Positions 1 to 6,447 of a stretch of DNA of 8,983 nucleotides are shown here, in pieces. The DNA lies in assembly GCA_046726955.1 (NCBI GenBank), contig JBKPBQ010000272.1:1-8983 (forward strand), written 5' to 3'. The stretch's first letter is position 1. The number at the start of each line of letters is the position of its first letter. Made by a program: the position numbers and the translations under genes. Below the pieces are notes generated by a model that saw only the letters and a list, made by a program, of their open reading frames with translations, was not told the origin of the DNA and searched no databases. The DNA comes from CAVPGH01 sp046726955 (lineage in GTDB: Bacteria > Acidobacteriota > Vicinamibacteria > Fen-336).

Positions 1-177
1 TGCCGCCCTTCGCGCCGACGATGCACGTGCGCCTGCCCGTGCGTGCACCCGACAGCCCGGGTCGCCACGAGCTGCTCCTGCACCTCGGCTCGACCTGGAC
101 CGGGCGTTCGCGAGCGGCTACCGGCGGGCGCGGCGGAGCGCGGCGGGGTCGTTGCGGTCTTCGTGAGCGGTCCCTAG
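1..177 (+). other. Possible 3' end of an upstream gene, frame unclear
   Basis: In the frame starting at base 3, 31 of the first 34 codons (to about base 104) end in G or C, as in the real genes here, and the peptide includes a plausible APDSPGRHELLLHL stretch. Beyond about base 104 this bias is lost, yet the frame stays open right through into the BON gene. In the frame starting at base 1 the bias is high from about 103 to a TAG at 175-177, with 20 of 24 codons ending in G or C. This could be the C-terminal end of a gene that runs off the left edge with a one-base shift near 100, from real decay or a sequencing error. It could also be chance in GC-rich DNA. No family is recognised. The remainder, 178-404, shows no convincing coding and holds the palindromes listed separately. 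Confidence 0.25.
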
Positions 178-225
178 CCGCTGTCTACGCCCGTCGGCGA
201 GCGGTTGGCGGCTCGCGCCGGCTGA

Positions 226-314
226 TCCCGGGACGAGTGACTCAGCGACTGGTCCCGGGACCAGTAGCGCGAATCGGCGAAGCGGTCGAGGCAGCTCGGC
301 AACGAACCCGGGAC
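226..314. promoter_or_regulatory. Palindrome and CCCGGGAC repeats upstream of the BON gene
   Basis: A perfect 18-bp palindrome, ACTGGTCCCGGGACCAGT, lies at 248-265. Its right half, TCCCGGGACCAGT (253-265), is nearly repeated 27 bp upstream as TCCCGGGACGAGT (226-238, one mismatch). A third CCCGGGAC core lies at 307-314. The dyad symmetry, repetition and non-coding position between a gene end and the BON start are what an operator cluster for a dimeric regulator would look like. That role is inference; the cores are GC-rich and could recur by chance. Confidence 0.3.
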
Positions 315-319
315 TATCG

Positions 320-343
320 GCCGGGGCGAACGCCGGCCCCGGC
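320..343 (+). other. GC-rich hairpin upstream of the BON gene
   Basis: GCCGGGGC (320-327) and GCCCCGGC (336-343) form a perfect 8-bp stem around an 8-nt loop. On the + strand it is followed by GGCGCATTGGTTGCATC rather than a clean T tract, so it is at best a weak terminator for whatever ends to the left, or part of the BON leader. Confidence 0.3.
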
Positions 344-404
344 GGCGCATTGGTTGCATCTCTTGGTGGTATCTTCGGGACGTAGCCGACAGATGGAGAG
401 GTCG

Positions 405-1067
405 ATGAGACTGGCGACGCCTTTGCTGCCGCTCGCGCTCGTCGCCGCTCTGTCTCCGGCGGCGCCGGCCCAGGACGACGAGGCCCCCGACTCCGAGGTC
501 GTCCGCCGCGTTCGCCGCGAGATGGCCGCGCTTCCCACCTACGGCGTCTTCGATCTGCTGACCGTCCAGGTCAACGAGCGGGGGCTCGTGTCGCTGGGAG
601 GCTATGCGTACGATCCGAGCCTTCCCGAGGCCGCCGAGAAGGCCGTCAAGAAAGTCGAGGGCGTGCGGGAGGTGGACAACAAGATCGAGGTCCTGCCGAC
701 CTCGACGTCCGACGAGAAGATCCGCCGCGAGGTCTACCGGGAGATCTACCTCGACTCCTATCTCTCCCGCTACGGGCGCGCGGACGCGCCGCCCTCGGCG
801 TCGCGATCGCCCTTCTCGCCGTGGGGCCCGGGCTACCGTCGCGAGGACCCGCTCCGCCCGCCGATCTGGTCGGGCCGCTCGTACCCTGTGCAGGAACCAC
901 TCGGGGACTACGCCATCCACATCGTGGTGAAGAAGGGCCACGTGCTGCTCGGCGGTGCCGTGGACAGCCTCGCCGACAAGAACGCGGCGACGATCAAGGC
1001 CGGTGGGGTTCTCGGCGTACACAAGGTGGACAACCAGCTCCAGGTCGTACGCGCGTCGCGGAAATAG
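405..1067 (+). CDS. Secreted protein with two BON domains
   Basis: The product is 220 residues. Residues 1-22 form a signal peptide (MRLATPLLPLALVAALSPAAPA, probable cleavage before Gln23), so it should be exported to the periplasm or cell surface. The first BON domain spans about 31-97 and ends in the typical GVREVDNKIEV strand. The second begins with a helix at about 102-123, is interrupted by a Pro/Arg/Ser-rich insertion at about 125-165, and resumes at AIHIVVKKGHVLLGG (170-184), ending at HKVDNQLQVV (206-215). BON domains are known in osmotically induced and envelope proteins (OsmY type) and are thought to bind phospholipid or stabilise the envelope; that role here is inference. The start is the ATG at 405 because GGAG at 395-398 sits 6 nt before it; an in-frame ATG at 393 lacks such a site and would add four residues. 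The frame is open far upstream, but that part is not protein-like. It converges on the VWA gene with 5 bp between stops. Confidence 0.88.
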   Translation: MRLATPLLPLALVAALSPAAPAQDDEAPDSEVVRRVRREMAALPTYGVFDLLTVQVNERGLVSLGGYAYDPSLPEAAEKAVKKVEGVREVDNKIEVLPTSTSDEKIRREVYREIYLDSYLSRYGRADAPPSASRSPFSPWGPGYRREDPLRPPIWSGRSYPVQEPLGDYAIHIVVKKGHVLLGGAVDSLADKNAATIKAGGVLGVHKVDNQLQVVRASRK

Positions 1068-1072
1068 ACTTC

Positions 1073-1987
1073 CTACTTCCCCACCCAGTAGCCCTTGCGG
1101 GCCTGGACCTGGCCGGACCGCTCACGCAGCCGCAGCTCGATCCGGTGCCAGCCTTCGCGGCGGCCGGGAGCAGGCTCGAAGCGGAGCACGCAGCGCGCCT
1201 GCAGGACCTTGGCCAGCGCGGCGAAGGCCTCGCGCAGGCGCGCTGGAGAGTCGGCGGGCCAGTACCGGCCGCCCGTCAGCTCCGCGATCTCCCGAAAGAT
1301 GCGCACCGACGCCGCCTCGCCCGGGCGCGGCATGCGCCGAGACGGGTCCGAGGCCGGCGGAGTCATGCCCACGACGTGCACGAGCGCGTTCGACCTCTCG
1401 ACCACCCTCCGGACCTGCGCCTCTCCCAGCCAGCTCAGGTTGTCCTCGCCGTCGCTGAACACGACGACGAGCGAGCGGCCGGGCGTGCTCGGCAACACGA
1501 GCGCGGTGTAGAGTGCGTCGAGCGCCGAGGTCGCTCCCCGCGCACGCAGGCCGGCGAGCGCCTCCCGGACCTCCGAGCGGTCGCGCGTCGGCCGAGCCGC
1601 CCAGCCGATCTCGTCCGAAAAGGAAAGCAGGCCGACAGTGTCGGCTGGGCCGAAGATTCCGAGAAAGTCCTCGGCCGCGGAGCGAAGCGCGACCAGCTTG
1701 TCGCCGGCGACGCTGCCGCTCGTGTCGAAGACGAGAAGACCGAGGAGCGGCAGGGACTCCCGGGCCACGAGCTCGACCGGGCGTACCACACCCTCGTCCC
1801 GCAGCTCGAAGTCGAGGGCGGTAAGGTCCGCTATGGGCCGCGAGCCCTCCATCACCACCGCGTCCACGTAGACGGCCTCGACGCTCGCGGGGAACGTGGG
1901 CGTCTGCGTCGCCTGATCCGATGCACGCGCGGGCGCGAGCGCCCCTACGAAAACAAGCCCGGCGACGAGGCCGCGCGAAGCCCTCAC
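1073..1987 (-). CDS. Secreted VWA-domain protein, acidobacterial VWFA-related type
   Basis: The product is 304 residues. A signal peptide covers about 1-22 (hydrophobic core GLVAGLVFVGAL, AxA-like end ARA). A short beta-rich N-terminal part (about 33-77: VEAVYVDAVV...LDFELRDEG) precedes the von Willebrand factor A domain, an arrangement typical of the 'VWFA-related Acidobacterial domain' family. The metal-ion-dependent adhesion site looks complete: DTSGS at 88-92, Thr153 in the GATS turn, and Asp179 in SDGED. The domain should therefore bind a divalent cation and a protein ligand outside the cytoplasm; the ligand is unknown. The C-terminal strands (about 262-304) end in the RKGYW motif common in this family. 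The start is a GTG whose last two bases belong to the TGA stop of the TPR gene upstream, so the two are probably translationally coupled. The frame is open further upstream, but that part only shadows the TPR gene. Confidence 0.88.
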   Translation of the reverse strand: MRASRGLVAGLVFVGALAPARASDQATQTPTFPASVEAVYVDAVVMEGSRPIADLTALDFELRDEGVVRPVELVARESLPLLGLLVFDTSGSVAGDKLVALRSAAEDFLGIFGPADTVGLLSFSDEIGWAARPTRDRSEVREALAGLRARGATSALDALYTALVLPSTPGRSLVVVFSDGEDNLSWLGEAQVRRVVERSNALVHVVGMTPPASDPSRRMPRPGEAASVRIFREIAELTGGRYWPADSPARLREAFAALAKVLQARCVLRFEPAPGRREGWHRIELRLRERSGQVQARKGYWVGK

Positions 1988-3072
1988 GGCCGCGCATCCT
2001 CGTAGAGGCCATCGAAGAGCTGGTCCACCTCCTCGATGCTGCCGAACGAGTAGTCCCAGTAGGGATCCGGGGCCGTGCGCCGGCCCGCGCGCAGGAGCGC
2101 CTCGTCCAGGGACGCCTTCGCTTCCGCGGTCTTGCCCTGCAGCCAGCTCACATAGGACACGGCGATCGCAGCCGACTGCGCCTGCGGCGCGAGCGCCAGC
2201 GCCGCCCGATAGTCGGCCTCCGCGTCCTGGAGGCGCTTCTCCTCCTCCAAGGCGCGCCCGCGGAAGAGGTGCGCGCGGACGAGCAGCTCCTGGTCGCCGC
2301 CCTCGCGCAGGACGCCGTCGAACGCCCGCAGCGCCTCCGCCCGCTCGCCGAGCAGCCAGAGGACGCGGCCCCGGCGCAGCTTCGCGTCCTCGAGGGTCTT
2401 GTCGGCCTCGATCGCTCGATCGAAGTCCCGGAGGGCCTCGCCGAGGTACTGGCCCTGGGGAGGCGTGAACTCGCGCCGGCCTCCCGCGGGACTGCCCGGA
2501 GCAGCCTGCGGCGTATCCTCGGCGAGGGCGGCGGCCGTCTCCTCGACCGCGCCCCGCGCGAGGAGGAGCGACGCGTCCTTGGGGAACCATCGGAGGCCGG
2601 CGTTCGCCCAGTGCAGCGCGTCCACGAGGCAGGCCTCGGTGTGCTCTCGCAGGGCCATGGCCCGGAACCAGCGCCGCACGAAGCCGAGGTCGCCGGGACG
2701 GAGGAGCGCGACCAGAGCCAGCTCCTCCGCCATCACCGCCTGCGGACCGATCCCGCAGCGGGGCACGGTCTCGTCCACGGGCGAGCGCGAGCGAAGCTCG
2801 AGCTCGGCGAGGTCGGCGTGCAGGAGGACCGCGGCGCGGAGGGGAAACCGGGCGAGCGCCTCCTTCTCCGGGCACCTCTCGCAGTGCTTCGCGGTGCGCT
2901 GCCAGCTCCGCAAGCGCTCGAGCTCGCGCGAAAGGTCCTTGTCCGAGTAGCCTCGAGCCTCCGCCAGCGCCGCCGCGCGCTCGCCCGCGGCGTAGCGCGC
3001 CACGACGTCTTCGTACGGCGCGGACGTCCGCTCGGCGAGCGCGACGAGGAGCAGCCAGGCCGCGACGCCCAT
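1984..3072 (-). CDS. Exported or membrane-anchored TPR protein
   Basis: The product is 362 residues. A short hydrophobic N-terminal segment (about 3-13, GVAAWLLLVAL) may be a signal peptide or anchor. Alanine/leucine-rich helical pairs follow, with clear tetratricopeptide-like units at about 209-240, 241-262, 265-298 and 299-330 (for example ALRDFDRAIEADKTLEDAKL and AEADYRAALALAP). TPR arrays hold protein partners; no enzymatic motif is seen. A CERC motif (64-67) could bind metal, heme or form a disulfide, but it is a single CxxC and no function is assigned. The C terminus (DPYWDYSFGS...QLFDGLY) is aromatic and acidic. The stop overlaps the GTG start of the VWA gene (GTGA), and the permease ends 22 bp upstream, so all three are probably one transcript. 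No ideal ribosome-binding site is present: GGAG lies about 18 nt before the ATG, so the start is less certain than the reading frame. Confidence 0.8.
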   Translation of the reverse strand: MGVAAWLLLVALAERTSAPYEDVVARYAAGERAAALAEARGYSDKDLSRELERLRSWQRTAKHCERCPEKEALARFPLRAAVLLHADLAELELRSRSPVDETVPRCGIGPQAVMAEELALVALLRPGDLGFVRRWFRAMALREHTEACLVDALHWANAGLRWFPKDASLLLARGAVEETAAALAEDTPQAAPGSPAGGRREFTPPQGQYLGEALRDFDRAIEADKTLEDAKLRRGRVLWLLGERAEALRAFDGVLREGGDQELLVRAHLFRGRALEEEKRLQDAEADYRAALALAPQAQSAAIAVSYVSWLQGKTAEAKASLDEALLRAGRRTAPDPYWDYSFGSIEEVDQLFDGLYEDARP

Positions 3073-3094
3073 CGCTGCTGCCCGCCGGCTTCTC

Positions 3095-4708
3095 CTACCC
3101 TCCGTGCGCGCCGAAGTCGGCGGGTACGGGCTCCTGGCTCTCCTTGGTGGCGGAGAGGACGAGGAGGAGCGCGGCGAGGGCGAGGTAGCCGAGCGCGAAC
3201 TGGTAGGGCACGGCCCGCTCGAGGTCGCCGGCGAGATGCCAGGGCAGGTAGACGTTCCCGTCCGGGGCCGAGGAGTGCACGACGCCGAAGAACGAGAAGA
3301 CCGACAGGACCACCAGGTAGAGAGCCGAGAGCTTCAGGCGCCGGTCGATCATCTCCGCGAGGAAGGCGCCCCACAGCATGGCCGTCAGTATGAACCCGTT
3401 CCCGAGGGCGATCGTGGTCAGGACCTCGGGGAACTCGCGGCCCACCGTCGTGATCAGGTTGTGGAACCTGTCGAGGGGGACGAACGTGGGGTTGGAGAGC
3501 TTGATCTCGACGAGGCGCGCGACCGAGGGCAGGAGGGCGAAGCTCACCGCACCGGCGTGCCGAGGCGGGCAGGCCAGGAAGGCCTGGGACATGATGTCGA
3601 GGGCCACGAAGACGAGGATGGGAGCGAGCACCGCGCGGGGGATGAGCTCCACGATGTAGGAGACGTAGCCGAAGATGCCCCCGAGTCCGATGAAGAGGCC
3701 GGTGAGAACGGTGTAGCCGGCGCGGGCGCCCATCTGCTTGTAGGCGGGCTGGCCGATGTAGGGCGTCGACTGGGCGACGCCCCCGCACAGGCCGGCCACG
3801 AGCGTCGCCACCGCCTCGGTGAGCAGGATGTCGCGCGTCGAGTAGTCGTCTCCCGCGACCCGCGCGCTCTCCGTGACGTTGATCCCGCCCACGACCGTCA
3901 GGAGCGCGAACGGCGCGGCGAGGGAAAGGTACTTGAGCGCGGCCACGAAGCCCTTCGTGAAATCGAGCGTGGGGGTGGGAAAGGCGAGGAAGAACTCCCC
4001 GACGGGCGGGCGATACGGCGACCCGAGGAGCCCCGCCGGGCCGAGGACGTGGTAGAGGAGCGTGCCCACCGCCACCGAGACGAGAACCCCCGGCATGTTC
4101 CAGGGGAGCCGGATCCGCGCGACGAGGTTGTAGAGGAGGAGACCGAGGGCGACGAGGCCGACGATGGGGATGCCGAAGATGTCCACGAGGGGAAGGAAGC
4201 CGATGAGCGCGAGCGCGATTCCTGCGATCGAGCCGAGGAGCCCGGCCCGGGGCACGATCCTCTGCACCCATCCCCCCGCGAAGGAGAGGACGAGCTTGAT
4301 GATCCCGATGAGGACCATCGTGGCCATCCCGATGTACCAGGTCATCATCGCGGCGTCCCTCTCCGACATCCCCCCGGCCTTGAGGGAGACGAAGGCGGGA
4401 CCGAGCACGACGAGGGCGAGGCTGATCGTGGACGGCGTGTCGAGGCCGAGCGGCATCGCCGTGACCGCGCGGCCCGTCTTCCGCGCGAGGCGGAAGGCCA
4501 TCCAGGTGTAGACGAGGTCCCCGAAGAGGACGCCGAAGGCGGTGCCCGGGAACATGCGTTGGTAGACGATGTCCGCCGGGTAGTTGAAGCCGAACACGAG
4601 TATGCCCGCCAGGAACGACATGACCGTCAGGTTGTCGAACATGAGGCCGAAGAACCCGTTCAGGTCTCCGGCCACGAACCAGCGGTAACGGCCGGCCTCG
4701 TTGGTCAT
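3095..4708 (-). CDS. NCS2/AzgA-like permease
   Basis: The product is 537 residues, strongly hydrophobic, with roughly 12-14 membrane segments from about residue 26 to 525. Near the N terminus is a conserved GDLNGFFGLMFDN (14-26), then AMPLGLDTP (84-92). The region VGGINVTESARVAGDD (273-288) followed by STPYIGQPAYKQMGARAGYT (314-333) occupies the place of the substrate-binding TM8 and TM10 segments in NCS2 nucleobase carriers, where AzgA proteins carry an STVTTYVES...GGRTGLT motif; Glu280 is a candidate substrate-contacting acid. The fold is thus probably the NCS2/SLC26 14-helix type in the inner membrane. The substrate (purine, uracil or another anion) cannot be read from sequence. The start is taken as the ATG at 4708 because GAGAGG lies 5 nt upstream; an in-frame GTG at 4714 overlaps that site and would add two residues. 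It is the first gene of the probable permease-TPR-VWA operon. Confidence 0.82.
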   Translation of the reverse strand: MTNEAGRYRWFVAGDLNGFFGLMFDNLTVMSFLAGILVFGFNYPADIVYQRMFPGTAFGVLFGDLVYTWMAFRLARKTGRAVTAMPLGLDTPSTISLALVVLGPAFVSLKAGGMSERDAAMMTWYIGMATMVLIGIIKLVLSFAGGWVQRIVPRAGLLGSIAGIALALIGFLPLVDIFGIPIVGLVALGLLLYNLVARIRLPWNMPGVLVSVAVGTLLYHVLGPAGLLGSPYRPPVGEFFLAFPTPTLDFTKGFVAALKYLSLAAPFALLTVVGGINVTESARVAGDDYSTRDILLTEAVATLVAGLCGGVAQSTPYIGQPAYKQMGARAGYTVLTGLFIGLGGIFGYVSYIVELIPRAVLAPILVFVALDIMSQAFLACPPRHAGAVSFALLPSVARLVEIKLSNPTFVPLDRFHNLITTVGREFPEVLTTIALGNGFILTAMLWGAFLAEMIDRRLKLSALYLVVLSVFSFFGVVHSSAPDGNVYLPWHLAGDLERAVPYQFALGYLALAALLLVLSATKESQEPVPADFGAHGG

Positions 4709-4735
4709 CCGCACCTCTCTTCAGGAAGCGGCGGG

Positions 4736-4741
4736 ATTGTA
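4736..4741 (-). promoter_or_regulatory. Possible -10 box upstream of the permease
   Basis: On the minus strand TACAAT matches the sigma-70 -10 consensus at 5 of 6 positions and lies 27 nt before the permease ATG. The place for a -35 box (4759-4764) reads GTAGCC, a poor match, so this is weak. A promoter here would separate the permease operon from the GT-C-like gene. Confidence 0.22.
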
Positions 4742-4744
4742 CAA

Positions 4745-4760
4745 CCGCGTCCGGACGCGG
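4745..4760 (-). terminator. 16-bp palindrome abutting a stop codon
   Basis: CCGCGTCCGGACGCGG is a perfect palindrome starting directly after the TAG of the GT-C-like gene. In RNA it folds as a 6-bp GC stem with a CCGG loop. On the minus strand it is followed by TTGTACAATCC, so only a very short T run is present; it may be a weak or factor-assisted terminator, an mRNA-end stabiliser, or an operator next to the permease start. Confidence 0.35.
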
Positions 4761-6434
4761 CTACTCGCAGCGCTCTCCGACGCCCATCCCGCGCGAGGGG
4801 AGTCCCTCGGCCGCCATCGGGTGATGAAGAACGTCGAGCACGAAGTAACGGCCGGACTCCACCGGTGCGAGGACGCCCATCTCCCCGAGCGTTTCGCGGA
4901 CGGCCTCGGGGGTCGTCGCGCCGAGCCGCTCGGTCCAGAGCTCCCGCTCGACGCGCGCGTCCGGACCTGGGGTGAGGAGGTACTCGAGGTCCGGGTAGAG
5001 CGCGAGGAGCGCCCTCCAGCACTCCGGCGTGTTCGTGGCGAGCGCGCGATGCGCGCGGCGCTGGCGCTGCGGGAAGTCGCCGAACGGCGAGGCCTGCCCC
5101 GGGGGCACGGCCAGAGGCCGGCCGAGCGTGGGCGTCGCCGTCGCGTAGCCGATCATGTCGAGCGAGAGATAAACGCGGCCGCGCAAGCGGCCGCGCAGCG
5201 CATAAGCCTCCGCCTTAGCTTCCCGCGAGAACACGTATCGCCGATCCCTCCACTCCGCGGCTTCGCGTGAGACGGCCTGCGTGGCGGCGAGCACGGCGAG
5301 AGCGGCGGCCACGATACGGCGAGGCCAATGCGCCGAGCCGGCGGCCAGAAGCCAGCCGAGCCCCAGCGCTGCGCCGATCCAGGGGAAGGCGAGGAAGACG
5401 ACGCGCGCCATCATCCACGCTCCGAGCACGGTCGCTCCCGCGTGATAGAGCGGCGTGAAGAGCAGCACGACCGTGAGAGCGGCGCCGAGGCGTGCCAGGC
5501 GCCGGGCCAGCGCTACTTCCGGCGCGGCCGGGGCGAGGAGCCCGACGAGGAGGAGGCCGACGACACCCCACGGCACGTGGTCGGGAAGGCTGGCGGGGGA
5601 AAGCATGCGCAGAACCCCGACCTCGATCTGGTCCGGCCGCCAGAGGTGCGCGGGGCTGCGGCGGAGACCGAGGGTCTGCAGCGAGTAGGCGAGGCACGGC
5701 AGCGCGACGAGCAGGCCGAGACCGACCACGGCCGCGAGGTCGCGAAGACGGGGCGCCCGCGGGTCATGGCGCCGCGCCACCGCCACGAGCCCGACCGCCG
5801 CGACGGCCAGCACTCCCCCGAAGAGGTGCGAGTAGAAGGCGAGGGCGATGAAGAGCGCGGCTCGCACGCGCGGGGTCTTGAGCTTCCACCCCTCGTCCGC
5901 CGCCGAGCGCAGCAGCGCCTCCACGACCAGCATCACGAAGCCCAGCGAGACATAGCGTCCGAGACCCACCGCCCCCCACGTCTCGGGCAGCGAGAGCCAG
6001 AAGAGGACGAGCGCCGGCCAGCGCAGGGCTCGAGGGAGCAGCCGATCGGCCAGACGCCAGGCCGCCCAGGAAAGGAGCGCGGCGGAGAGGACGTGCAGGA
6101 CGCGCACGAGGACGATCGCCTCGACGCCCGTGAGCCGGCGGACGAGACCGAGCGAGAGCCAGACGAGCGAGACGTGCGGGCTCGCGGGGGGCTGGAGGAG
6201 GAAGTGATCGAGGCGGAGGACGTCCTGCCCGTCCGCCACGCGCTCGACGATCAGCAGGTACGTCCAGAGGTCCGTGTCGTAGCCGTCGAAAGCGGGTCGA
6301 TACGCGATGCCGACGACGATGCCGAAAAGGAGGAGGGCGGCGGCTCCCCGAAGGAAACGCGCCGCCCTCGGCACGCGGGCGAAGGCGCCCGCCAGGTCGA
6401 GTCCGATGACCAGCCCGACCAGCAGGGAGCCCAC
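4761..6434 (-). CDS. Polytopic membrane protein, candidate GT-C glycosyltransferase
   Basis: The product is 557 residues. Many hydrophobic helices fill residues 1 to about 400, followed by a soluble C-terminal domain of about 150 residues. After the helix at about 31-45 comes an acidic loop, FDGYDTDLW (49-57); acidic residues in the first external loop are the catalytic hallmark of GT-C enzymes, which use polyprenyl-phosphate sugars to modify lipids or proteins outside the cytoplasm (GT39, ArnT and relatives). The overall design fits, but no diagnostic family signature was recognised, so the activity is a hypothesis. The start is a GTG, 13 bp after the stop of lipoprotein A; no in-frame ATG lies near the 5' end and no clear Shine-Dalgarno site is visible, suggesting translation coupled to the lipoprotein gene. 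An 'LRGRLRGR' stretch is encoded by two near-identical 12-nt units containing GCGGCCGC. Confidence 0.62.
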   Translation of the reverse strand: MGSLLVGLVIGLDLAGAFARVPRAARFLRGAAALLLFGIVVGIAYRPAFDGYDTDLWTYLLIVERVADGQDVLRLDHFLLQPPASPHVSLVWLSLGLVRRLTGVEAIVLVRVLHVLSAALLSWAAWRLADRLLPRALRWPALVLFWLSLPETWGAVGLGRYVSLGFVMLVVEALLRSAADEGWKLKTPRVRAALFIALAFYSHLFGGVLAVAAVGLVAVARRHDPRAPRLRDLAAVVGLGLLVALPCLAYSLQTLGLRRSPAHLWRPDQIEVGVLRMLSPASLPDHVPWGVVGLLLVGLLAPAAPEVALARRLARLGAALTVVLLFTPLYHAGATVLGAWMMARVVFLAFPWIGAALGLGWLLAAGSAHWPRRIVAAALAVLAATQAVSREAAEWRDRRYVFSREAKAEAYALRGRLRGRVYLSLDMIGYATATPTLGRPLAVPPGQASPFGDFPQRQRRAHRALATNTPECWRALLALYPDLEYLLTPGPDARVERELWTERLGATTPEAVRETLGEMGVLAPVESGRYFVLDVLHHPMAAEGLPSRGMGVGERCE

Positions 6435-6447
6435 GCCGGGCGACTGT

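Noticed and set aside
21..404. N-terminal extension of the BON frame
   Set aside because: It would bury the signal peptide about 128 residues inside the protein, and most of its translation is not protein-like.
174..1022. Long open frame on the minus strand opposite the BON gene
   Set aside because: It is antisense to a gene with a signal peptide and recognisable BON domains; its Arg- and Gly-rich translation is typical of GC-rich shadow frames.
1988..2875. Long N-terminal extension of the VWA frame
   Set aside because: The extension overlaps the whole TPR gene in another frame and is Arg/Pro-rich shadow sequence. The GTG at 1987 is followed directly by a good signal peptide.
3104..4975. 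623-codon open frame on the + strand across the permease
   Set aside because: It is rich in Glu, Arg, Asp and Gly, has no domain, and lies opposite a clear multi-helix permease.
5176..5200. Repeated GCGGCCGCGC units as a regulatory palindrome
   Set aside because: They lie within the GT-C-like coding sequence and are explained by the repeated peptide LRGRLRGR.
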